A stretch of 53,409 bases of DNA from an uncultured Schlesneria sp. (GCA_903899985.1 CAIULL010000187.1:1-53409); one strand, 5' to 3'; positions 1 to 9,820 are shown, counted from the first letter of the stretch. Notes: generated by a model not told the origin, from the sequence alone. Translations and numbers: made by a program.

Positions 1-78
1 ACGGTGACATCGGGGACGATCACGCAGCAGTCATCGCTCAACGTCGTCGGAGACCTGACGGACAACGGTGCGACGTAA
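1..78 (+). pseudogene. Upstream reading frame of the repeat protein, ending at an in-frame TAA
   Basis: Frame 1 is open from the window edge and reads repeat-protein sequence (SGTITQQSSLNVVG then LTDNGAT) before a TAA at 76-78. The equivalent codon in the next repeat copy, at 373-375, is TAC (Tyr), and the same frame continues with repeat sequence directly after the stop. So the stop looks like a single-base nonsense change (TAC to TAA), or a base-call error, inside one long coding region rather than a natural gene end. Confidence 0.7.
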
Positions 79-1063
79 CTCAAGGGGGATGTGACGACCA
101 GCGGGAGCCAGACCTTCAATGGTCCCGTGCAACTGACGAACAGTGACACACTGACCAGCACCAGCAATGGGAACGTGACGTTCAGCTCGACCCTGGACGG
201 AACGACGAGTGGTGTGCAGAGTTTGACGATCAGTAACGGGAGTGGGAGCACAACGTTCGACGGAGCGGTGGGTGGGAGCACGGCCCTCGGTTCGGTGACG
301 GTCACTTCGGGAACGATCACGCAGCAGTCATCGCTGAACGTGGTCGGGAACCTGACGGACAACGGGACGACGTACCTCAAGGGGGATGTCACCACCACCG
401 GCAACCAGACCTACAATGGTGCCGTCCACCTGACCAACAGTGACACGCTGACGAGCACCGGGAACGGGAGCGTGACATTCGCGTCCACCCTGGACGGAAC
501 AACGAAATGCGAGCAAAGTCTAACGCTCATTACAGGCACAGGTCGTACGACGTTCGATGGGGCGGTTGGGGGCGTCATTAGCTTGAAGTCATTGAGTGTA
601 AGCGGTCCGTCGACGCTGGACGGGAACGTCACGACATGTGGGACGCAAACCTATTTGGGACCCGTGACCTTGGGTGCCAACGACACACTAACGACGATGA
701 ACAGTGATGTTACCTTCGGTACGACCGTTGATGGTCCCTATGCTTTGACGGTTGCCGCTGGATCTGGGACTGTGACCTACACAGGAGTCTTTATTAACGG
801 TCACTATGTTGCTGTTGGAGGAACCACGCCATTGACCTCGCTGGACGACAGCGGCGGCCTTACTGTGCTTAAAGGGGATGTGACTACGACGGGCAACCAG
901 ACATATAATGGTGCCGTTCAGGTTTATAACGTCATCACAATTACAAGCAGGGGCGGAGGCGATATCGAATTCTATGGAACCCTTGATGGCCCGGGAGGAT
1001 TGATCGTTTATACAACTGGGCTTGCCGAGTTTCACGGCGCCGTCGGCGGATCAATACCCGTGA
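79..1063 (+). repeat. Tandem coding repeats of about 80-99 codons, four units
   Basis: Units begin near 79, 376, 616 and 868, each opening with an L-K/D-G-D/N-V-T-T motif followed by G-x-Q-T-Y/F. Unit 1 is 297 nt long, and its DNA is close to identical to unit 2 in several blocks. Units 3 and 4 are shorter and more diverged. The gradient suggests recent duplication on the N-terminal side and older copies toward the C-terminus. Confidence 0.8.
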
Positions 1064-2058
1064 ATCCCTTTAAAGTTCCTGGAGCTGAAGCCCATCCAAT
1101 TGTATTTGACGTGACACCGCCGGTGAAAATCCTGCATTTTCCGGAATCGCAAGTCGTCAACGACGTGCTTCACGATACGATCACGGCACTCGCCCTCGTC
1201 ATCAATACTGATCGAGACATACAAGTTGCGGAAAACGTAATTACTTCGGAGCGGCTCGTCTTTTTCAAAATTACCGCCCCCGATAACACCAGCAAAACGA
1301 TTCTGCTTAAAGAGTTGGATCTTGACGATTTGCTCGGTGCGATTCGCAAAAACAAAGCTACGGATCAATCGATATTGCCTGATGGAATGTACGAAATCCT
1401 CGTCCAAGAGCCGGGTGATACGAGCCTACGAACCGTTCTGGAATTCAAAATCGTTAATGGTTCAATTGACGATGGAAGTGAATCGACCAGCGATCCGTTG
1501 CCATCGTCGAGCGAATCGGGACAACCGGCATTAGACTCCAAACCTATCGAGGGTGATTCTGCTGTCCCGAATACGCCGGTTCCAGAAAACCCCGACGCGA
1601 CGAACAAGGGACGTGATGGAGCCTCTATTGATTCGACGATCTTTTCAAATATCCAGATGATCGCTTCTGCTGAGTCATCAATCGTAATTGATCGATCATT
1701 TGATGATAAACCATTGGTTCTAACAGCGCCACGATTTGGTGCAAAGAGCGGGCGAATCGAGTGGAACTATGAAACGGACGCGAACGAGGAACAGGGCATT
1801 GATGCCGCAGCAGATCAGGAGTCAGAAGTGAACGATGCAAACGACTCGATGGACGACAATTCTGACATTGTAGTCGGCAACATGAATCAGACGGCAGGAG
1901 CCGTCATGTTTTGCAGTGCAACGTCGTTAGTCATCAGCGGTGTTGGCCGGCTGAAAGATGAGTCAGACGGCGAAAGAAATTACACGGCTGCACCAAGGTT
2001 GAATCGTGCCGCACGAATACTACGGAAGAGTTTTACTTTTCGTGGAGTCTCTCGATGA
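91..2058 (+). CDS. C-terminal part of a giant beta-strand-repeat surface protein
   Basis: The first possible start after the TAA at 76-78 is the ATG at 91, which lies inside a repeat and has no SD, so this is probably the tail of a much longer protein. Residues 1 to about 325 are tandem units rich in Thr, Gly, Ser and Val, with recurring QTYNGAV, DTLTST and STLDGTT motifs typical of right-handed beta-solenoid adhesins. Residues about 345-460 form a non-repetitive globular segment. Next comes an acidic Ser/Pro/Asp-rich linker, one hydrophobic stretch (AVMFCSATSLVISGVG) and a basic tail of about 40 residues ending FRGVSR, which suggests an outside-facing protein held by one C-terminal helix. 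The stop overlaps the start of the kinase gene by 4 nt (ATGA), implying translational coupling. The start and the intact length are unknown. Confidence 0.65.
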   Translation: MTTSGSQTFNGPVQLTNSDTLTSTSNGNVTFSSTLDGTTSGVQSLTISNGSGSTTFDGAVGGSTALGSVTVTSGTITQQSSLNVVGNLTDNGTTYLKGDVTTTGNQTYNGAVHLTNSDTLTSTGNGSVTFASTLDGTTKCEQSLTLITGTGRTTFDGAVGGVISLKSLSVSGPSTLDGNVTTCGTQTYLGPVTLGANDTLTTMNSDVTFGTTVDGPYALTVAAGSGTVTYTGVFINGHYVAVGGTTPLTSLDDSGGLTVLKGDVTTTGNQTYNGAVQVYNVITITSRGGGDIEFYGTLDGPGGLIVYTTGLAEFHGAVGGSIPVNPFKVPGAEAHPIVFDVTPPVKILHFPESQVVNDVLHDTITALALVINTDRDIQVAENVITSERLVFFKITAPDNTSKTILLKELDLDDLLGAIRKNKATDQSILPDGMYEILVQEPGDTSLRTVLEFKIVNGSIDDGSESTSDPLPSSSESGQPALDSKPIEGDSAVPNTPVPENPDATNKGRDGASIDSTIFSNIQMIASAESSIVIDRSFDDKPLVLTAPRFGAKSGRIEWNYETDANEEQGIDAAADQESEVNDANDSMDDNSDIVVGNMNQTAGAVMFCSATSLVISGVGRLKDESDGERNYTAAPRLNRAARILRKSFTFRGVSR

Positions 2059-5000
2059 TTAAGTGCCCGAATTGCGGTAAACAGGTTCAGGGAAAAGATC
2101 TCATCGGTGGAATCTGTTCCTATTGCAATCAACGACTGACAGCCAGTGACAAATCATCAGACTCTGGTGATTCAAAATCCCTTTTCATTAAACAACTTCG
2201 AGCTCCCTCGAATCCGAGTGGTTCTGATCCGGGGTCGGTAGACCCCGATAAATACGTTGACGCTTCGAACGAAGGATCTCCGGAATCCGATGTCGGGAGT
2301 GATTCGAGTTCTGCAACTTTTCTCTCTGATGATTTTCCAGATCGAACAATTCAATCCGGGATCATTTCAGCGATTTCCGAATCGGATTCTCCTGGGGAAG
2401 ATGATGCAGAATCAATTTCTGATAACCACCGCACAATTGCAGAAGCGGTGATTCGGAACGAACCGCAACGGCCCGATACACATTTGGAGAGTGACGCCGA
2501 CAACGATTCTGGTGACATCGGCGCGACCTATATCTCAGCCGAAGTACCTGAGGAGAATCTTGATACTGTTGACGGTTCTGACATTCAAAAAGAAATCCAG
2601 GAAGAACAAAAAACGATCTTCATCGAAGATTTTACGGATTTTCAGCCAAAGCAAGATCCGCTTGAAGACCACATGAAGACACTTGTTGTCGAAACCAACG
2701 AATTTTCTCGAGGGGATGGAGACCCGGACCAGACCTACATCTCGGATGACATTCCAGAAGGCATGCTTAAGACGGTCGCGTCGCTCTGGGGATCACTTGA
2801 AGATGCTGAGCCGAGCGAACCGCATTCCCAAACGCAAGCAACGCCCACAGTTCCAACAGAAATGAAGGGCGGATCTCAGAAAAAGGTATCACCCAGCAAG
2901 CAACAACAAACTCTAATTATTAAAACCAAGTCGTTTTCAGATGTCATCCCCAATGATACCGGGGGGCCGAGAATCAAGGAGGAAGACCCCGAATATGAGT
3001 TGCTGAAAGTTCTTGGCGAGGGGGGAATGGGCGTCGTCTATGATGCCCGCCAAACTTCAATCGACCGAAACGTCGCCGTCAAGATGCTCAAGGCAAAGTC
3101 GGCAGATAACCAGAAACAGCGAGCGAAATTTCTCGCCGAAGCTGTCGTTACCGGCGAACTCGATCACCCCAATATTGTACCGATTTACGATGTCGGCTCA
3201 AATTCCGAAGGTGCTCTTTTCTATTCGATGAAGAAAGTTCAGGGGACCCCATGGTTAAAGGTCATCAAACAGAAGTCGATTCCTGAAAATCTCGAAATTC
3301 TGATGAAAATTGCCGACGCCGTTGGTTTTGCACATGCGCGTGGCGTCGTCCATCGCGATTTGAAACCAGAAAACGTCATGCTCGGTGAATTCGGCGAAGT
3401 CCTTGTGATGGACTGGGGGTTGGCTCAGCCTTCGAAAGCATTTCGCAAGTCGCGCAGCATTGTCGAAACCAATACGATGGGCGGAACCCCAGCGTATATG
3501 GCACCTGAAATGACAACCGGACCGATCGAACGAATCGGACCCGCCAGCGACGTCTACTTATTAGGAGCCATGCTCTTTGAAATCCTGACCGGTAGTCCGC
3601 CCCACGTGGCAAAAAATGCCATGAAATGCCTGATGGCTGCCGCGAGAAATGAGATCACGCCAACTGATAAAAAGGGAGAGCTTGTCGATATCGCGATGCG
3701 AGCGATGCAGACCAATCCTGAAGATCGATACCAGGATGTCAAATCGTTTCAGGCTGCAATCCGTGATTACCAGTCGCACTCCGAAAGCGTCCTGCTTTCT
3801 ACTCACGCCCTCGGTGACCTGAAGAAAGCAGGTGAGTCTCAAGATTACGAGAGCTTTTCTCGAGCTGTATTTGGATTCCAGCAGGCGATCGAACTCTGGG
3901 ATGGAAACAAGGGAGCGATCACAGGCCTCGCAGATGCGAAATTGTCCTACGCGGAATGCGCGTACCAAAAGGGAGACTTCGACCTCAGTCTTTCGCTGGT
4001 CGACAAGAATAACCCTGAACATGCGAGCCTTCTTGCAAAATTGCTCGCTGCCCAGGAAGAGCGAGAAGCGAAACATCGGCGATTTCTTCTGCTCAGAAAG
4101 GTCGCTAGCGGGCTTGCCGCTGCTGTTTTCCTGATCGTCGTTGGGGCGACAATTTGGATTCGTAGCGAGCAGCAAGAAGCACTAAAGCAGGAAAAAATAG
4201 CAAAGAAAGAGGCAAAAAACGCTATCGATGCAAAGCAGGAAGCGGACAAAGCCAAAGATCGCGCGCTTGAGGCAAAGGAACGGGCAGAGAAAGCTGAAGG
4301 TGACGAAAAGCTCGCTAAATTAGAAGCGATACAAAATGAAAATCTGGCGATTAAGAACGCAAAACTGGCAATCGAGCAGCGAAAAACAGCCGAATACCAA
4401 GCTTATATTGCAAAGATTGGACTGGCAGCATCACAAATTGACAAGAATGCTTTTGGCGCCGCAAGGGACGTGCTTCAGAGCTGTAATCCAGAATTGCGCA
4501 ACTGGGAGTGGGGGCGTTTAAGTTATTTGTGCAGCCAAAATAAGCAAGAATTTGACGTCGTCGACCCGGTCGACGCTCTGGCTGTCACGAGGCGAGGTCA
4601 CCTGTTTGCAACCGGTGGTTGGAATGGAACCGCAAGGATTTGGGATCTGACGACCAAAAAAGAGAAAATTCCGCCACTCATGCACGACTGTGATTATGTT
4701 TACGCTGTTGCATTCTCGCCCGATGGCAGGTTTCTCGCGACCGGGAGCGATAAGATCGCCAAGTACGCTCAATTGTGGGATTGCGAAACGGGAAAGCGAA
4801 TCAGAGTTTTTGAGGGACACACAAAATCAGTCCGTAGCGTCGCGTTTTCAAAAGATGGAAAGCGTTTGCTGACAGGCTCATTAGATAAAACAGCCGCTCT
4901 CTGGGATGTAGAAACGGGAAAGCGACTGATCGAATTCCATGGACATTCATTGTCGGTCAATTCTGTCGAATTCTCGCCAGACGAAACGCAAATCGTCTCG

Positions 5001-7439
5001 ACCGGGCAGGATGGGACTGCCGTTGTTTATCAAATCGACAATCTTGCACAGAAAATCACAAAGACCTTTCCACCGTTTGCCGGTCACAAAGGCCCTGTCA
5101 ACTCTGCAACCTTTTCTTCAGACGGCAAATCCGTTGTTTCGGCAGGGTATGATGGCAAAATCTTGATCTGGAAGCCCGAACTGATCGAGCGCTATGATTT
5201 CAGGCAACTCAACAAACTTTCGTCGACCAATAAGTCGGCGCCGCAGTCGGAAGCTCCCCCCGAAGTTATCCCGCTGGCAAAGTTTCGCTCCATGGAAGGG
5301 CATACTGGTGCCGTCCGTTCAGTAAAGTTTTCCGCCGATGGGAAGCTGCTTGTCACCTGTGGACAAGATGCGACAGTTCGCGTGTGGGATTTCGCCACAG
5401 GCATACCTCTGACAAGCTTCCGAAATGAAGAAGGGAAGATTCGTGGTCACGGCGAAGAGGTGACTGCCGCCTTATTCTTGCCCGATGGAAAACGACTGCT
5501 TTCGGCCAGTCACGACAAATCTGTTCGAGAATGGAATATCGATGACTACCAGGAAATTCGAACACTTCGAGGACTCGTGCTCGATGGACATGCTGATGCG
5601 GTCCTTGACGCTTCGTACTCACCAGACCGACAACATATTGTCACCGCAAGTCGAGATCGAACTGCGCGCACGTGGAATGCAGGTAATGGCAAGGTCGAAA
5701 ATGAATTTACGGAAGGTCACTCTTACCTTGCGTCCTCTGCAGTCTTTTTTCCAGATGGTCGCAGATTGATCACTGCCGCCATTGATAACACAACCCGTTT
5801 GTGGGACGTCGAGACAGGCGGCCAAATTGTTCGTCTGGAAAACACAGGCCGCTCCGCAGCAATCGCGCTTTCGTCCAATCAGCAATGGATTGCGACCGGT
5901 GGTAATGACAATCTGGTTCGGTTATGGGATGTTCGAAAGTCATGGGAATCGAGAGTCGGGAGCGAATTGAAACCTTTTCTTGGTCATACTGCTGAAGTGA
6001 ATGCGATCGCTTTTTCGCCAGACGATTTGTTGTTAGCAACAGGGGATCTAAAAGGTAACGTTTTCCTTTGGAACATTGAGACCCGAGAAATCATCAAAAA
6101 ATTTAAAGGCCATACGCGAAAAATTACGGCGATCAGTTTTCTTAAGAATGGGTCTCGGCTTGTGACCTCCAGCATCGACAATTCAGTCGGTCAGTGGGAC
6201 ATTACGACGGGTAAAGAAATCGAGCAGTTAGTTCTGAAACATCCTGACTCCGTCATTGCGATGCAGGTCGTTCCAGAATTAAATCAAATTGTGACAAGTT
6301 GCTCTGACAAGTACGTCAGGATTTGGGATGCGGATAAAGCGGATGTCATCCACACGTTAAGTACACTTGAGGGGGGCGTATATTCACTTTCGATCTCAAC
6401 AGATGGCCGTCGGTTAATTGCTGCCGATTCGAAGAATCGAACAGTCCGCTTTTGGGATGTGGCCTCAAATCGTGAAATCCAGAAGCCCCAGGCCAATGGA
6501 CAACTTGGGCCGATCATCGATTTGAAAAAACGAGGCGGACTGCTCTGGTCGGTCGCATTTCAACCAGGGAGTGACGATATTCTTACGGTCGGAGGCGGTG
6601 AAGCGCGTTTGTGGGAAACGTCGACCGGAAATGAAAGGATGAGTTTCTCGCAACATGGCACCGTTGCGTCAGCGTGTTACTCGCCGGATGGGAACCGTAT
6701 TGCCACTGGAAGTTGGGACAATTCTGCCAAAGTCTGGGACGTTGCCACGAAACAGGTGGTCCGCAAATTCGAGGGGATACACACTGGCAATGTGAACTCC
6801 GTTGCCTTCTCGAAAGATGGGACGAAGCTGTTGACAGCAAGTGACGACAAAACAGCAATACTTTGGAATATCGAAACTGGAAGCGTCGCCCACAAATTAA
6901 TCGGCCACACGGATCGAGTCTGGTCAGCGACGTTTTCGCCAGATGGAAATCTCATCGTCACGGCATCTAACGATAAAACGGCACGGATCTGGCGAGCAGA
7001 CGATGGTACACTGATCAGAGAGTTTTCTGGTCATAAGTACGGTGTCACTTGCGCAACGTTTATGCCGGACGGAAAAAAGATCATTACGGGAAGCGAAGAC
7101 ACCAGTGCTGGCTTGTGGGACGTATCAACTGGCGAGCGATTGATCGAATTCCGCGGTCACACCGCAAGGGTTACGTCGGTCGCAGCATCTCCAGATGGAA
7201 CGCGAATTCTGACGGGGAGCGCAGATCAGTCAGCGAAACTCTGGGACGCCGATCCACAAAAATCCGTCGACAGGAAAGGAAAAGAAATACTCAGTCTGAA
7301 TCGTCATACGGAAGAAGTCACTTCGGTGGCGTTCTCGTCGGACGACGACGGTCGGCAGATCCTCACGGGAAGCCGTGACGGGACGGCTGTTATCTGGTTA
7401 TCATCGGAATGGAAAAAAATGATGACCGCATCGGATTAA
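2055..7439 (+). CDS. Zinc-ribbon / Ser-Thr protein kinase / WD40 repeat membrane protein
   Basis: Residues 1-30 hold a CPNC...CSYC zinc ribbon. Residues 30-310 are acidic and probably disordered, with short repeated TY(I/L)SDD(I/F)P-like and TL(V/I)(V/I)xT-like motifs. A Hanks-type kinase domain spans about 314-590: glycine loop GEGGMGVV (321-328), VAVK lysine near 341, HRDLKPEN near 432, DWG (in place of DFG) near 452 and APE near 482. One membrane helix (about 678-700) is followed by a Lys/Glu/Ala coiled coil to about 790. From about 835 to the end there are some 21 WD40 units (WD, WN or variant W ends), enough for three seven-bladed propellers. The kinase should be cytoplasmic and the WD40 part on the other side of the membrane if there is one helix. 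The ATG overlaps the preceding gene by 4 nt. A role in signalling through the surface protein is inference. Confidence 0.93.
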   Translation: MIKCPNCGKQVQGKDLIGGICSYCNQRLTASDKSSDSGDSKSLFIKQLRAPSNPSGSDPGSVDPDKYVDASNEGSPESDVGSDSSSATFLSDDFPDRTIQSGIISAISESDSPGEDDAESISDNHRTIAEAVIRNEPQRPDTHLESDADNDSGDIGATYISAEVPEENLDTVDGSDIQKEIQEEQKTIFIEDFTDFQPKQDPLEDHMKTLVVETNEFSRGDGDPDQTYISDDIPEGMLKTVASLWGSLEDAEPSEPHSQTQATPTVPTEMKGGSQKKVSPSKQQQTLIIKTKSFSDVIPNDTGGPRIKEEDPEYELLKVLGEGGMGVVYDARQTSIDRNVAVKMLKAKSADNQKQRAKFLAEAVVTGELDHPNIVPIYDVGSNSEGALFYSMKKVQGTPWLKVIKQKSIPENLEILMKIADAVGFAHARGVVHRDLKPENVMLGEFGEVLVMDWGLAQPSKAFRKSRSIVETNTMGGTPAYMAPEMTTGPIERIGPASDVYLLGAMLFEILTGSPPHVAKNAMKCLMAAARNEITPTDKKGELVDIAMRAMQTNPEDRYQDVKSFQAAIRDYQSHSESVLLSTHALGDLKKAGESQDYESFSRAVFGFQQAIELWDGNKGAITGLADAKLSYAECAYQKGDFDLSLSLVDKNNPEHASLLAKLLAAQEEREAKHRRFLLLRKVASGLAAAVFLIVVGATIWIRSEQQEALKQEKIAKKEAKNAIDAKQEADKAKDRALEAKERAEKAEGDEKLAKLEAIQNENLAIKNAKLAIEQRKTAEYQAYIAKIGLAASQIDKNAFGAARDVLQSCNPELRNWEWGRLSYLCSQNKQEFDVVDPVDALAVTRRGHLFATGGWNGTARIWDLTTKKEKIPPLMHDCDYVYAVAFSPDGRFLATGSDKIAKYAQLWDCETGKRIRVFEGHTKSVRSVAFSKDGKRLLTGSLDKTAALWDVETGKRLIEFHGHSLSVNSVEFSPDETQIVSTGQDGTAVVYQIDNLAQKITKTFPPFAGHKGPVNSATFSSDGKSVVSAGYDGKILIWKPELIERYDFRQLNKLSSTNKSAPQSEAPPEVIPLAKFRSMEGHTGAVRSVKFSADGKLLVTCGQDATVRVWDFATGIPLTSFRNEEGKIRGHGEEVTAALFLPDGKRLLSASHDKSVREWNIDDYQEIRTLRGLVLDGHADAVLDASYSPDRQHIVTASRDRTARTWNAGNGKVENEFTEGHSYLASSAVFFPDGRRLITAAIDNTTRLWDVETGGQIVRLENTGRSAAIALSSNQQWIATGGNDNLVRLWDVRKSWESRVGSELKPFLGHTAEVNAIAFSPDDLLLATGDLKGNVFLWNIETREIIKKFKGHTRKITAISFLKNGSRLVTSSIDNSVGQWDITTGKEIEQLVLKHPDSVIAMQVVPELNQIVTSCSDKYVRIWDADKADVIHTLSTLEGGVYSLSISTDGRRLIAADSKNRTVRFWDVASNREIQKPQANGQLGPIIDLKKRGGLLWSVAFQPGSDDILTVGGGEARLWETSTGNERMSFSQHGTVASACYSPDGNRIATGSWDNSAKVWDVATKQVVRKFEGIHTGNVNSVAFSKDGTKLLTASDDKTAILWNIETGSVAHKLIGHTDRVWSATFSPDGNLIVTASNDKTARIWRADDGTLIREFSGHKYGVTCATFMPDGKKIITGSEDTSAGLWDVSTGERLIEFRGHTARVTSVAASPDGTRILTGSADQSAKLWDADPQKSVDRKGKEILSLNRHTEEVTSVAFSSDDDGRQILTGSRDGTAVIWLSSEWKKMMTASD

Positions 7440-7657
7440 AAGCGCCAGTTCTAGAACTCACGACTCTCATTTGACGTCGTTTCATTATTGTGAAATCGGC
7501 TCGAGCCGAAAACCCGGTCGACGCTGGTCATTATCATCGGCAGAAGTGGCGAAATTCGCCGTCTCATCTGGACAACTTCGAGCAGTTGTCTTCCCCTGCA
7601 GGAAGTCGATGCGAAGTGTAGAAACCGATTTGATAAACTTCTCAATGAACGAATGAG

Positions 7658-7703
7658 AACGTTGCCATCAGTCAATTCCTTCGAAACAACTGATGGCAAC
7701 GTT
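7658..7703. terminator. 15-bp perfect inverted repeat between convergent genes
   Basis: AACGTTGCCATCAGT at 7658-7672 is matched exactly by its reverse complement at 7689-7703, with a 16-nt loop. It lies between the 3' ends of the kinase gene (+) and the secreted protein gene (-), where a bidirectional terminator is expected. The T-tracts beside it are short, so rho-independent function is not certain. Confidence 0.55.
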
Positions 7704-7764
7704 TATCCGTCCGTAGTCGTGATTACTTCGTCGTCTTAAGACCGAAAGCAATCAATGACAGTAA

Positions 7765-8334
7765 TCATCGATAGAAAATGGTCGCGTAGTAACCGTTGGC
7801 ACCTCGAGCAACACCGATTTCAATCGGAGTTCGCTGGCCCCAGAAGCAAGAATTGCGGATCGCCTGATCAGCGGTGGCTCCGAATCCATTTCCTTCGAAG
7901 CTTCCTCCACCGAATCCACCACCAAGATGCTGAACACTGCCGATTCTAGCGCTTTGCTCGGCCTTCCACTGGGCGCTTCCGGGAGCGGCAGATGCTTGCG
8001 GTGTCGGCTGGTTGATCACGGGCGTACTTTGAGTCACGGTAGACGGTGATGCTGCGACGGAATTGGCCAGCACGACACCGCTTCCCGAAGTGTCAACGGC
8101 ATTCGTCTGAATAATGCTATTTGACTGTTGAGGATAAACAGCATTTGAGGACGGAGCGTAATTCGTCGTCTGAGTTACGACATTTGTCGGAGCCGCAACT
8201 GCCATCGACGGTGTGGCTGGCGTGTAGTACTGCGTATAGGCTTGTTGACGGCCCATCCGATGACCGCGGGCCTCTGCGACTGTTGTGCACAATGATAGCG
8301 CCAACACCAGAATTGCTAACTGCACTTTAACCAT
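7765..8334 (-). CDS. Small secreted protein with planctomycete-type C-terminal domain
   Basis: The start is the ATG at 8332-8334. It has a strong SD (AAGGAGGA, 8341-8348) and gives a 189-residue protein with a clean signal peptide (MVKVQLAILVLALSLCTTVA, then EARG). A longer in-frame reading to 8442 is rejected because only the shorter start has an SD and a leader. The middle is low-complexity, rich in Ser, Thr, Gln, Asn and Val. The last 40 residues (about 150-189: DQAIRNSCFWGQRTP then EIGVARGANGYY) match a short C-terminal domain I associate with exported planctomycete proteins of unknown function. It is convergent with the kinase gene and appears to be a single-gene transcription unit. The function is unknown. 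Confidence 0.8.
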   Translation of the reverse strand: MVKVQLAILVLALSLCTTVAEARGHRMGRQQAYTQYYTPATPSMAVAAPTNVVTQTTNYAPSSNAVYPQQSNSIIQTNAVDTSGSGVVLANSVAASPSTVTQSTPVINQPTPQASAAPGSAQWKAEQSARIGSVQHLGGGFGGGSFEGNGFGATADQAIRNSCFWGQRTPIEIGVARGANGYYATIFYR

Positions 8335-8442
8335 GATTCGTCCTCCTTCAGAGCCTCTAAAATGGACATTCCGTCCATGTCTATCACGACAATAGTGATA
8401 GCGTCCCATTAAAAGATAAATAATTACTAATGTCGTAATCAC

Positions 8443-9598
8443 TTATCGATCTGCTTGTTAAAAAATCCGTTACATTGCGAGCGATTCGTTGATGGCCGGC
8501 GCCATCAGGGACCACCTCGTGAAGAGAACAATGCTCTTCGATGTTCGTCCTGAATCGCTGTTTCCAATTCTGTAGCCAAACTTGCAGTCACCCCAACCGG
8601 GAAACCTTGTTTAACTAGTCGGCGCAAATGAATGGCTTCCCGACAGATGTAGCGCATCATTCGCTGCATCCCGGTAAACGCTCAGCGTGTATTCCGGTCG
8701 CTTAAGTCTCTTCCCGAAATACCTGCAGATCCATCGTCGCAACCGAGAACCACTTAGCCATGGGGTGGTACAGGTGTCCCATGTCCGATTCCGTTGATCT
8801 CCACGTAAATTTAACGTGGAATTGAGAACATTTTCACAAAATCCATACCGAGTGATTTACGATGTCGGCGGAGTCTTGTTTCGGTTGCAGGCGGCAGCGT
8901 TCGTGCCACTTTAACAACCCTGTGCCCGTTTCCATGAGGCTCAACTGACTCCATCCGAGATACCATTTGGTGTGTGTTATACTCACCCCAAAGTCCGCAG
9001 TCAGCGGACGACTCATTCTTAACGGCGGGTAGAGTTAAGTTCAACCCACAAATGAAAAAACAACACGAAAAAACAAAGAAGATGAGGCGCAATGCTTTGC
9101 TGGTAATGGGCTTATGGATTCCTGAAATCAGAGAGAAAATCGTGGGAAAGGCCCGGTTTTGAGCTCTGAATTACGAATTCTGAGTCGTCAAAACCTACCG
9201 CGTTTTGCTGATTCAGTCCGGACGGGATCTGGTCGTTCGCCTTCGCATATTCGAAGACTCCCTTGCCTTTTCCTTTCCCATCAAGCGTAGCAATGAGGGC
9301 CCAGGCCAGCTTTAAATCGCTCGAACCCGAGTCGGAATCGAAGCTCTAGTTGGTACTCAATACCGACGAAGTTTTCCGTGACAATTAACCTTGAGTTTTT
9401 GGCCGCCCATCGACAAGCAAATCAGGATCACATTCGGACGACCTACTGACAGTGTCACTGGCCGCGAAAAGCTGGTGATTGATTCCCGTTCAGGGTTCAC
9501 TGGAACCTTCATTTGGATGACGCGTTTACCACTAGACGTTCCTGCAAATCTGTGCTCAAAATGCGAGAAATACCGCACCGATTGGATTACAAAGGATC
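8443..9598. other. Gene-poor stretch, possible gene remnant
   Basis: No convincing gene is seen. On the minus strand 8505-8669 there is a 54-codon frame (starting MQRMMRYICREAIHLRR) with helical-looking composition but no SD. The adjoining sequence to about 8790 reads in short broken frames, so this may be a decayed gene. A small hairpin, CCACGT/ACGTGG, lies at 8801-8819. Frames at 8811-9092 and 9357-9606 have ordinary random composition and are not called. Confidence 0.4.
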
Positions 9599-9802
9599 CT
9601 ATGTAATCGCTCGCTTAACGATTTCCACGGCTCCCCACCCCGACAGCATTCCAAGCAGGTATGTTCCCATAATCAGAAATACTTTGCGGATTTGCATGGA
9701 CCATGTCAGGAGGCGGACGTCGACGATTTCCAGATTCTGGATAGAAAAAATCAGAATCGTGATAAACAGCAATACGGCAATAGTCCCCGTGACGTACTTC
9801 AT
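9599..9802 (-). CDS. LapA-domain (DUF1049-like) small membrane protein
   Basis: This is a 67-residue protein with two hydrophobic helices (residues about 5-22 and 40-57) separated by a short polar segment with the pattern IQNLEIVDVRLL. That is the layout of the lipopolysaccharide-assembly protein A domain family (residue order QN...V...F/L, second helix with GxxLG-like glycine spacing, here MGTYLLGMLSGWG). The ATG at 9802 is chosen because GGAG lies 6 nt upstream; the TTG 12 nt earlier would contain that SD. It is the last gene of a tight five-gene minus-strand set, 18 nt after the binding-protein gene. A membrane scaffold role is inference. Confidence 0.75.
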   Translation of the reverse strand: MKYVTGTIAVLLFITILIFSIQNLEIVDVRLLTWSMQIRKVFLIMGTYLLGMLSGWGAVEIVKRAIT

Positions 9803-9820
9803 GATGAACTCCAATGATGT

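Noticed and set aside
2-90. A new gene start at 91 as a normal N-terminus
   Set aside because: The ATG at 91 is inside a repeat unit with no SD, and the open frame continues upstream of the stop as the same repeat.
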